DNA from: Tuwongella immobilis
Lineage (GTDB): Bacteria; Planctomycetota; Planctomycetia; Gemmatales; Gemmataceae
Direction of reading: 5' to 3'
DNA length: 64,000 bases
NCBI RefSeq assembly: GCF_901538355.1
Contig: NZ_LR593887.1
Coordinates: forward strand, 1,712,920-1,776,919
In this document: positions 57,071 to 64,000 of the stretch, piece after piece
Position numbering within the stretch: position 1 is the first letter of the stretch
How the letters are laid out: each line of letters opens with the position of its first letter
Translations under genes and position numbers: made by a program
The notes under the pieces: model-generated
The model's input: only the letters and a program-made list of their open reading frames with translations
Databases searched by the model: none
Told to the model about the DNA's origin: nothing

Positions 57071-57943
57071 TTATGGTCCCCAGGTTTCTCGCACCCATTC
57101 GCGGATTCGTTGGCCGCGACGCTCTTCGACGACGATAGCCCGTTCCAGCAGACGGATTTGATCCGCCATCGCCGACGTGCGCTTCTGCACATCCCGATGC
57201 AGGCGTTCGACATCGCGCTCCGCATCGCTGAGCGCCCGCGATTGGTCTTTCACCCGACGATAGGCCGTGGTCAATTCATCGTCGAGATCGTCCAGACTCC
57301 GCTGCAATTGCGAGAGTTGCTGATGGAATGCCCGCAATTCTTTGCCTTTTTCTTTGAGATATTCCAGATTCGTCTTCTGGGCCGCCTGCCACAATTGCAG
57401 TCGTTCGCGGGCCATCTGCGGCGATTTCAGCAACAGTTCGGGCGTGAGTGCGAGTTTCGCTTCGGTCGATTCCGCAATCACGCCAATGGGCAACGTCACA
57501 ATTGGCTTGAGGCGATCCTCCAACTCGCGCGGTTCGCGGTCGAGTTTGGCATTGCGAAGCGATTGGGCCAGAGATTGGGCCAAGCGTTCGGCACCGGGCA
57601 AATCGCGCCGCCGATCGACGCATTCGATCACCGCTTCTGCCTGTTCGGTCCAGGTCTCCACCTCCCGACGAAACTTGTCGGCCCAGCGGCTGACTTCCCG
57701 GAATTCCGGTTCTTCATCGTCGATGGTGTCGGAAAATTGTTTCGGTTCCAAGGCCGGATAGCGTTCCGTGACTCGTTCGAGCGATTCGCGGAATCGTTCG
57801 AGTCGCTGTTTGGCGGCCTGCAATTCCAATTCGCTGGGTTGGGCGAACGGTTGGGCACGGAGCGCGGCCACCCCGATGCCGCCTGAGCATACCACCGCAG
57901 GCACCAGCAACCCCAACAGGGCCATTCGCCATCCAGACGGCAT
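57071..57943 (-). CDS. membrane-anchored coiled-coil protein of the FtsH-like cassette
   Basis: 290 aa from ATG 57943 (GGAG 8 nt upstream). An N-terminal signal anchor (MALLGLLVPAVVCSGGIGVA) is followed by an almost entirely charged, helical protein with heptad-like patterns, strongest in the C-terminal ~110 residues (LDDLDDELTTAYRRVKDQ, DVERLHRDVQKRTSAMADQ). No domain recognised. Anchored by its N-terminus, the coiled coil would lie outside or along the membrane. It sits between the two large paralogues with gaps of 88 and 62 bp. Confidence 0.75.
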   Translation of the reverse strand: MPSGWRMALLGLLVPAVVCSGGIGVAALRAQPFAQPSELELQAAKQRLERFRESLERVTERYPALEPKQFSDTIDDEEPEFREVSRWADKFRREVETWTEQAEAVIECVDRRRDLPGAERLAQSLAQSLRNAKLDREPRELEDRLKPIVTLPIGVIAESTEAKLALTPELLLKSPQMARERLQLWQAAQKTNLEYLKEKGKELRAFHQQLSQLQRSLDDLDDELTTAYRRVKDQSRALSDAERDVERLHRDVQKRTSAMADQIRLLERAIVVEERRGQRIREWVRETWGP

Positions 57944-58031
57944 GGGCAAAACTCCGTGGGGGCAGAATCGCCCCCGAGAAGAGATCCGACGCGATTGGTG
58001 CCCACGCGCTTCCGGGGCACTCGATTCCGGC

Positions 58032-61000
58032 TTATTCGCTTCCGCTGAGCCGCCGCCGCATGTCGCGGTGGATTCGGCGACGCACCAGAAATTCATCTTC
58101 GTCCAACCAACGGCGAGCATTCGGCCCCTGGGTGAATTCATCGCTGACAATGGAATTCACAACATCTTCGATAATGTTCAAATGCAACCGGGAATAGTAG
58201 GCCGACGTCGTAAAGCTATTCGTCAGCGGTTGCAAACGCTTGAACATTTCTTCGAGTCGGGCCAAGGTCGTCTCGGCGGGCAACCGCGAAAGTGCGGCCA
58301 CATAGGCGCGGGTCAACTGGGTGTAGTGCAATGGCTGCATGCGTGGCTGCGAGACGGCCGGCTCGAACAGCATATGCCGGGCTTCTTCCATCACCGGTTC
58401 CGCCAGTTCGGCGCGACCCGAATCGATCCACCCGGAGCCGAGATACAACAACGTCCGCACCATCTGCCAGGCGTTGGTTGCTTCAGCTTTGATGACTTGA
58501 TCCACGGGCCGATTGTTGAGAATCAGCGTTGAAATCTCGTCGATCATCGCTTGGGCTTGATCGCGCAACCCCAACCGTCGCAGATTCCGCAGACAATCCC
58601 CCGCCACCCGGTTGATCATCTCGGCACGATCCGCGGTCGGACGGCCTTTGAGCATGTGCAGGAAACGGTTGCTCAAATCGCGGACGACATCGCCTCGATC
58701 GTACAACGCCGAGATGGTCATGCCGCGTTCCAGCAGATTGCACTGGCTTTCGATGGCGTTGGTTTCGTTGGGCTGAACGGGGGCGACCAAGGTTTCCGGC
58801 ACAAATTGCAGCAGCGACAGCGCCAACTCTTCGCCGACTCGCGGGACAATCGCCAGCAGTTGCGTGAGCAAGTATCGCCGGGTGCTGATGGGCTGATTCG
58901 GCTTCAGCCCTTCTGCCACCAGTTGCGTAACGCGATGCTTCAGCACTTCCGGCTGGCGAATGTCGGGCAGTTCGTCGAGCATTCGCAACAGCGGATCGGT
59001 GCGGTGGAAGATGCGGCGATACGGGTCGAATTTCTCCGCCGGCTCCAGAATCCGCGACTGTTCCAACAACCGATCAATGGCGTAGCGTGGCACCTTGTCG
59101 ATGCGTTCCAGCAGCGTGAGCAACTCGTTGGGCAGCGGCCCTGTCGCCGGGCGACCCGCGAGTACCTGATCGATGCGATGCCGGAAGGCTTCGGAGAGGA
59201 ACTGATGCACCTCGTCGCGACCACCAGCGGGATGCCGTCGCAGCGCCAGGGCATCACTGGCCCGCGTGAGCAGTTGGCGAGCCAATGTCGTTTCGCCGAC
59301 ACGGGCTTGACCATAGGCGAACATGAGATCAATGTACGAACGATTGGCCTGCATCGTCGGTTCTTCGCCGTTCCAACGCAGCGCCAACGTGTGGAGCGAC
59401 TCCAGTCGATCATGCACCAGCCGCGCTCGGGCACTGTCTCGCAGCCCCGCAAACCGCAGGAAGGTGGGCATGTCCCGTTCTTGATTCAACCCTTCTTCGT
59501 GCAGTCGGGCGATGAGTCGGTCCCGCACTCGGGCGAGGGTGAGTTCGTCTTGATACGACAACGCCATCCAACTGAGCCAGACAGCGCGGACACCCAGTCG
59601 CGTTTCGTTCATCTCCAGATATTGCGTCAATTTCGGCAACCGCTCCCGAATCACCGGGGAATTCGGCTCGGTCGCCATTGCATAGAGAATCTGACCGACG
59701 AATTGACGCAATTCGGACGCCGTGGGCGAACTTCGGGCCAACAGGCGATCGAGTTCCCCGGCAGTGACGGTTCGATGGGCGTGCGGATTTTCGCTCAGCA
59801 GCCAGGCCCACAATTCCTCAGCATCCGGCTGCTTGGATTCCCAGAAACTGTTGACCCAACAGAGCGAGGCATCGGACGGCTCGCGCAATCCGGCGTTGAT
59901 TTTCGCTAACTTTGGCCACAGCGCCAATCGTTCGGGGGCATCCAACGACCCTTCGATGTCGAAGAATTGTTTTTCCAGATCATCCCGTTGCAAGCGCAAT
60001 TCTGATGGCGTTTGTTGGACCATTTCCGCGTTAAATTGCGGATCTTGCCCTGCGGATTTGCGGGATTGTTGCGCGCGCCGGGCGGTAATCGCACCCGCGT
60101 CGGGAATGACTTCGGGGTTGCCTTCGAGTCGGTCCGCGCTATCCGATTTCGACTTGCGACCACTGGGCGGCTTTGGCGAGCCGCTCGATTCTTCGGGGCA
60201 TTGGAACGACTCAAACTCGAACTGCATCGCCTGCATCCAACTGGTGAGTTGCTGGCGCTGATGATCGATGATGTAGTTGATCCACTCTTCCAGCGGGCGG
60301 AACGCCTCATCGGGCAGACTTTCCGGCACAAACACGCCAACTTTGTTGCCTTCGGCTTCCTTTTCGGGGAACAGCCAGACGATGCGGCTGGGGTCTTCGG
60401 CGAGCAGTTGCCGCACCTTCTCCCGGCGGAGCGTCGGCATCAGCCGAGTCCCCACGGGCAGGAACAGATTCGGCAGCTTCCAGAACGGCTTGAATCCCAG
60501 CGCATCGACCAGTGCCAAGGTGGGCGGCGGCAGTTTCGATGGCCGCACGCGCAGGATGATCGTCGGCGATCCAGTGTCGTCATGCGTGACCGCAAAATTC
60601 AGCCGAGCCAGGAGTTTATCCTCGGCGTCGCGCACCAGCGTATCCAGTTGATCGACCGCATTGCGACGAAGAATCCACATCTCGGGAAGATCCGCGGCGT
60701 TCCCGGCAGCCAGGCGCAGCGGCACCTGCATCGGGGATTCCAGCTTGGCCTCTTCCCATTGCACGGTCTCCCCGGCGATGGGGAAATCGACGATTTCGTA
60801 AATGTCGTGGAATGCGGTATTTTCCAGCACCATCCATTCGCGTGGTGCCCGCAGCAACAGCATCTGCCCTTCGGCGGGGCGGAGTTGGTCGGCCAACGGA
60901 TGGTTGAATCCCAGTTCGACCCAGACGCGCGGCGCGCGTTCGATGAAGGCGCGGATCGGCCCGGTGCGTTTGCCGATGCCGCCTTCGGTGGCCCGCAGCA

Positions 61001-61454
61001 GCGAATAATATGGTGGCCCAATCACCCGCAGCAGCACGCGCTCGCCGGCTTGCGGTTGGGCGTCGGTCGGTTGCAGCCAGCGATAGCTTTGACGATCGTT
61101 CCCCAATCGCAGCATTTCGCTGACGAGGCTCGGAAGTTGTTCGGTGGCCGAGACTTCGAACAAGACCGGCGATTGATTGTTCAATTCCGGTGGGTGCGGA
61201 TCGGCGACAACGGGTAACGCCTGAATCCAGCAGGTGACTTCCTGCGTGGGGCCGACGTGGTCTTTCACCGATTGCACGCCAAACTTTTTCAGCGTGGTCG
61301 TGAAATTGCGGGGCGGTGTGACCGAGGGTTCGATGGTCGGAACTCCGGTCTCGGAGAAGCTCACCGTCGCGGCGGCGAGGCTCACCGTCGCGGGAACGAC
61401 GCCGCTGGTCAGGACCAATCGAAACGTATCCAGATCCGGAAACTGAACGATCAT
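58032..61454 (-). CDS. large cassette protein of unknown fold, paralogue of the 1203-aa protein
   Basis: 1140 aa from ATG 61454. The N-terminal ~400 residues are mixed alpha/beta (VWVELGFNHPLADQL, KLPNLFLPVGTRLMPTLRR), then a basic/Ser-rich linker (SGSPKPPSGRKSKSDS), then a long helical half (WPKLAKINAGLREPSD, CWVNSFWES, RAVWLSWMAL, FLRFAGLRDS) ending in RRWLDEDEFLVRRRIHRD. The same motifs occur in the 1203-aa product, so the two arose by duplication. There is no Walker motif, no transmembrane segment and no protease motif. Its place directly after the FtsH-like protease and small protein suggests a scaffold, sensor or substrate-recognition role (inference). Confidence 0.82.
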   Translation of the reverse strand: MIVQFPDLDTFRLVLTSGVVPATVSLAAATVSFSETGVPTIEPSVTPPRNFTTTLKKFGVQSVKDHVGPTQEVTCWIQALPVVADPHPPELNNQSPVLFEVSATEQLPSLVSEMLRLGNDRQSYRWLQPTDAQPQAGERVLLRVIGPPYYSLLRATEGGIGKRTGPIRAFIERAPRVWVELGFNHPLADQLRPAEGQMLLLRAPREWMVLENTAFHDIYEIVDFPIAGETVQWEEAKLESPMQVPLRLAAGNAADLPEMWILRRNAVDQLDTLVRDAEDKLLARLNFAVTHDDTGSPTIILRVRPSKLPPPTLALVDALGFKPFWKLPNLFLPVGTRLMPTLRREKVRQLLAEDPSRIVWLFPEKEAEGNKVGVFVPESLPDEAFRPLEEWINYIIDHQRQQLTSWMQAMQFEFESFQCPEESSGSPKPPSGRKSKSDSADRLEGNPEVIPDAGAITARRAQQSRKSAGQDPQFNAEMVQQTPSELRLQRDDLEKQFFDIEGSLDAPERLALWPKLAKINAGLREPSDASLCWVNSFWESKQPDAEELWAWLLSENPHAHRTVTAGELDRLLARSSPTASELRQFVGQILYAMATEPNSPVIRERLPKLTQYLEMNETRLGVRAVWLSWMALSYQDELTLARVRDRLIARLHEEGLNQERDMPTFLRFAGLRDSARARLVHDRLESLHTLALRWNGEEPTMQANRSYIDLMFAYGQARVGETTLARQLLTRASDALALRRHPAGGRDEVHQFLSEAFRHRIDQVLAGRPATGPLPNELLTLLERIDKVPRYAIDRLLEQSRILEPAEKFDPYRRIFHRTDPLLRMLDELPDIRQPEVLKHRVTQLVAEGLKPNQPISTRRYLLTQLLAIVPRVGEELALSLLQFVPETLVAPVQPNETNAIESQCNLLERGMTISALYDRGDVVRDLSNRFLHMLKGRPTADRAEMINRVAGDCLRNLRRLGLRDQAQAMIDEISTLILNNRPVDQVIKAEATNAWQMVRTLLYLGSGWIDSGRAELAEPVMEEARHMLFEPAVSQPRMQPLHYTQLTRAYVAALSRLPAETTLARLEEMFKRLQPLTNSFTTSAYYSRLHLNIIEDVVNSIVSDEFTQGPNARRWLDEDEFLVRRRIHRDMRRRLSGSE

Positions 61455-61518
61455 GCGAGTCGATCCGTCCTAGGTACGAAATCGCGGGGCATCGGCGACC
61501 ATCCCCGCGGGGCATCCA

Positions 61519-61788
61519 TCAATTGCCTTGATCGGCGGCTCGGCGTTCGCCTTCCGGGCCGCTGCTGGTCGGGCTGGCGGGCTGCTTTTGCGATTGTTCG
61601 CGTTCGACAACCACCTTGCCCACATCGTCCGCATTCAGCACACCTTGTCCAACCAGTTTTTCGACGAGTTGACGGTGCATTTCTTCGTGTTCATGCGGCA
61701 ACGCATCCTCATCCGAACGCAAGCTGATATGAATATCTTGCTTGCCCGTAGTCGGGTCGCGCCGCAGGGATATCGTTAATTCGGCCAT
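61519..61788 (-). CDS. 89-aa acidic protein of the FtsH-like cassette
   Basis: 89 aa from ATG 61788, with AAAGGA 7 nt upstream. An N-terminal beta stretch (AELTISLRRDPTTGKQDIHI) with acidic residues leads to HEHEEMHRQLVEKLVGQG and a disordered Gln/Pro/Ser tail. No family recognised. It lies 44 bp after the protease gene and 64 bp before the 1140-aa gene, so it is probably co-transcribed. Confidence 0.7.
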   Translation of the reverse strand: MAELTISLRRDPTTGKQDIHISLRSDEDALPHEHEEMHRQLVEKLVGQGVLNADDVGKVVVEREQSQKQPASPTSSGPEGERRAADQGN

Positions 61789-61832
61789 GAGCAATTCCTT
61801 TGTGCAGGCAAGGGGTGCGATGGTCGGCCGGG

Positions 61833-64000
61833 TTACGATTTACCCACCGGCTCGACGGCACCCGAAGTCGCGGCATCTGCGGCAACGGAAGCCGGAGCAG
61901 GTTCCGACTTCGAGTCGGCGTCCTTCTTATTGCCCCCGGTCAGTTCGGACAACACCCTGGCATCGATGGTCTTCTTTTCGATCAGCAAATCTCGCAGGGT
62001 TTTCAACAGCGGCAGATTCTCTTTCAGAATCTTCGTGGCTCGCAACCGCTGTTCTTCAATCACTTCGCTCACCGTGCGATCGATGTAGGCCAGCAATTCC
62101 TGCGACAATTCGCGGCGCTCCCCGGTGCGCGGCGAGCGGAATTGTCGCAGACCGAGTGTGCCCCCGCCCATGCCGAAGATTTCGACATACATGTGGGCCA
62201 AATCGGTGGCACGGGCCAAATCGCTGCCCGCCGCCCCGGTGCTGACATCGTCCAACAGCAATGCCTCGGCTTCGCGTCCGGCCAGCAGAACGCATAAGTC
62301 GTCGAGAATTTGATTGCGGGTGAGTCCCAATCGACGCGAACCATCGTCTTTGAATCGCACATACGCCGGTGCCCACGAGGTTTCCGAGCGAATCGTGATG
62401 CGATCGACGGCTGGGTGATTGGGGCAAAACAGCGCACAAACCGCGTGACCGCCTTCGTGAGTGGCCAGCAATTGTTCTTCGCGGGTCGTCAGGTCGAGCT
62501 TTTCCTGATATTCCGAGGTGGCGCGGTCGATGTCGTCCGGCGTGGTCGCATCGGACTTATTTTCGCGCAACCGAATCCGAGCGATCGACCGGCAGAGTGC
62601 CTGCAAGTGGTCGCCGGAATACCGCGTGCCCGCCGCCGCACCTTCAACTTGGCCATCCGTATGCTTGACGGCATAATCCAGGGCCGCTTCCGTCATTTGC
62701 AGCTTCATGCGTTCGTTGTAGATCTGCAAAATCGCCCGGCGATCATCGTCATCCGGGTACGGAATGTGCATATGAAACTCAAAGCGACCGGGCCGCAGCA
62801 ACGCCGGGTCGAGACTTTCGACAAAGTTGGTCGTGCCGACGATGAATACGAGTTCGTCTTTGTGAAAGCCATCCATTTCGGTCAATAATTGGTTGACCAT
62901 GGAATGCTCGACGCCGCTGCCGGTGTACGTCCCGCGTGCGGTGGCGAAGGAATCGATTTCGTCGAAGACGATGATCGACGGTGCCGATTGCCGGGCCTTG
63001 TGGAAGATCTGCCGCAGATTGTCTTCCGATTCGCCGACCCATTTCGACTTCAATTCCGGTCCGCTGACAACGGTGATCGCGGCACCAATCGCGGCGGCCA
63101 TTGCCTTGGCGAAGTAGGTTTTGCCGGTCCCCGGCGGTCCCCAAAAAATCATGCCGCGGGGAATGAGTTCTTCCAGCCGAGCGATTTCTTCCTCGGTAGT
63201 GGCGGTGTCGCGGCGAGCCAGCACGTCGAGGATTTCCTGGCGAAGTTGTTTCTTCACCTTGGTGTAACCGCCGATATCCTTTTCCAGGCTAATATCGGGG
63301 ATTTCGAGCGCCCCGGTGAGGGTGGCTTGTCGCAATTGCTGGTAACTGCGCTTGGGATCGGCGGGGTAGTCCTCGCCTTCCAGCGTGGAGAGCAGCTTGC
63401 GGAGCTTCAGCGCGTTCACGCCCGAGACGTACTTGTACAACGCCCAGGGGTTGAATTGTTTGCCGAACTTGCGACTTTCTCGCCGGGTAATCAGATGCCG
63501 CAATCGATTGCGCGAGATGCCGAGAATCGCCGTGCGATGCGTAAACAGATTCTCAATCACCTTGGGCAACGGGAATGACGGGTCTTTGAACCCCAGCCAG
63601 ACCAATTCGGGATTTTCGTATAGCAGGGGGATGACCTCGCGCGCTTCGGCGGTGAGTCCCCCTTGACTGGTGGTGAGCAGGTCGAGGTGCGGCAACACCA
63701 CGACGCGACGTTCGACGGCACCGCGCACCGCTTCCCGCAGTTGCGAAATCATGGTGCCAATCAATCCGGTGGGCATCATTCCGTTGGGCTGTTCGGTCTC
63801 GCGGGGGCGACCGTCCAGGTAGATGCAGCGGATATTATTTTGACGAAGGCGATCGCGCACATTCAGGAACAAAAACGGTGCGAGATCCTTATCGCATTCG
63901 ATTAAGCAGGGCAGACCGCGTTGCAGTTTGGAGGCGACCTCGGCCAGTTCGCGGCTGTAGGCGGCCTCCACGGCTTGTTCGCGTGTCAGGGCTTCGGGAA
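61833..64000 (-). CDS. soluble FtsH-like AAA-M41 metalloprotease, 5' end cut by the window edge
   Basis: At least 721 codons; the frame is open to the right edge, so the start may lie outside (GTG at 63971 is only a candidate; positions are counted from it). Residues about 20-160 look like a degenerate AAA domain: VVVLPHLDLL in the Walker B place and FTHRTAILGI later, but no Walker A. A complete AAA domain follows: GPPGTGKT (278-285), IIVFDEID (333-340) and the second region of homology with RPGRFEF. The M41 peptidase has HEGGH (505-509) and the third zinc ligand Asp584 in AGSDLARATDLA. No transmembrane helix is visible, unlike normal FtsH. First known gene of the five-gene cassette. Confidence 0.9.
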   Translation of the reverse strand, partial: PEALTREQAVEAAYSRELAEVASKLQRGLPCLIECDKDLAPFLFLNVRDRLRQNNIRCIYLDGRPRETEQPNGMMPTGLIGTMISQLREAVRGAVERRVVVLPHLDLLTTSQGGLTAEAREVIPLLYENPELVWLGFKDPSFPLPKVIENLFTHRTAILGISRNRLRHLITRRESRKFGKQFNPWALYKYVSGVNALKLRKLLSTLEGEDYPADPKRSYQQLRQATLTGALEIPDISLEKDIGGYTKVKKQLRQEILDVLARRDTATTEEEIARLEELIPRGMIFWGPPGTGKTYFAKAMAAAIGAAITVVSGPELKSKWVGESEDNLRQIFHKARQSAPSIIVFDEIDSFATARGTYTGSGVEHSMVNQLLTEMDGFHKDELVFIVGTTNFVESLDPALLRPGRFEFHMHIPYPDDDDRRAILQIYNERMKLQMTEAALDYAVKHTDGQVEGAAAGTRYSGDHLQALCRSIARIRLRENKSDATTPDDIDRATSEYQEKLDLTTREEQLLATHEGGHAVCALFCPNHPAVDRITIRSETSWAPAYVRFKDDGSRRLGLTRNQILDDLCVLLAGREAEALLLDDVSTGAAGSDLARATDLAHMYVEIFGMGGGTLGLRQFRSPRTGERRELSQELLAYIDRTVSEVIEEQRLRATKILKENLPLLKTLRDLLIEKKTIDARVLSELTGGNKKDADSKSEPAPASVAADAATSGAVEPVGKS

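Overview
The window looks like a chromosomal segment from a planctomycete (Planctomycetota, probably Gemmataceae-like). The evidence is the combination of a DUF1501 protein paired with a PSCyt/PSD1 cytochrome-c protein, two DUF1559 pilin-like proteins each paired with a small lipoprotein, a formylglycine sulfatase, an SMP-30-like lactonase, large Ser/Thr kinases with planctomycete-style N-termini, Tat-exported sugar isomerase-like proteins and a moderately high GC content. This assignment is inferred from gene content, not from a marker-tree comparison. No rRNA, tRNA, CRISPR array, transposase or phage gene was seen.

Layout. 1-8.8 kb: the end of a Tyr/Pro-rich protein, a very large kinase fused to a tubulin-like domain, a bacterial-type PARG, a Rieske protein, a hypothetical protein, a WD40 protein and a degenerate methyltransferase-like protein. 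8.8-13 kb: a membrane Ser/Thr kinase divergent from an FHA protein. 13-22.6 kb: DUF1501/PSD1 pair, two hypothetical membrane-associated proteins and a large exported BNR/PDZ protein. 22.8-26.5 kb: rpsO, pnp and a soluble histidine kinase. 26.5-28.2 kb: an SMP-30-like gene preceded by two near-identical 174-nt structured repeats that read as RNA with intrinsic terminators on the minus strand. 28.2-37.2 kb: lipoprotein/DUF1559 module, isomerase-like protein, sulfatase, universal stress protein, methyltransferase, AAA ATPase, cupin, EF-hand protein. 37.3-41 kb: central carbon genes (mdh, gap, pgk) and a ferredoxin. 41-48.9 kb: HEAT/beta-propeller protein, an LptD-like outer-membrane protein, a DgkA-family kinase, a small membrane protein and a DcuC-like transporter. 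48.9-53.4 kb: a second DUF1559/lipoprotein module, two small lipoproteins, tsaB and an RNase HI.

53.4-64 kb: the most unusual region, a five-gene minus-strand cassette. From its 5' end it encodes a soluble FtsH-like AAA/M41 metalloprotease (cut by the right edge), an 89-aa acidic protein, an 1140-aa protein, a membrane-anchored coiled-coil protein and a 1203-aa protein that is a diverged paralogue of the 1140-aa one. It resembles the FtsH-containing multi-gene 'ternary' conflict systems known from computational work, but the large proteins carry no fold I can name, and the cassette continues beyond the window.

Across the window most convergent gene pairs are separated by an 8-12 bp near-perfect inverted repeat, probably bidirectional terminators. 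Start codons were chosen where a Shine-Dalgarno-like GGAG/AAGGA lies 5-9 nt upstream, which shortens many of the longest open frames.
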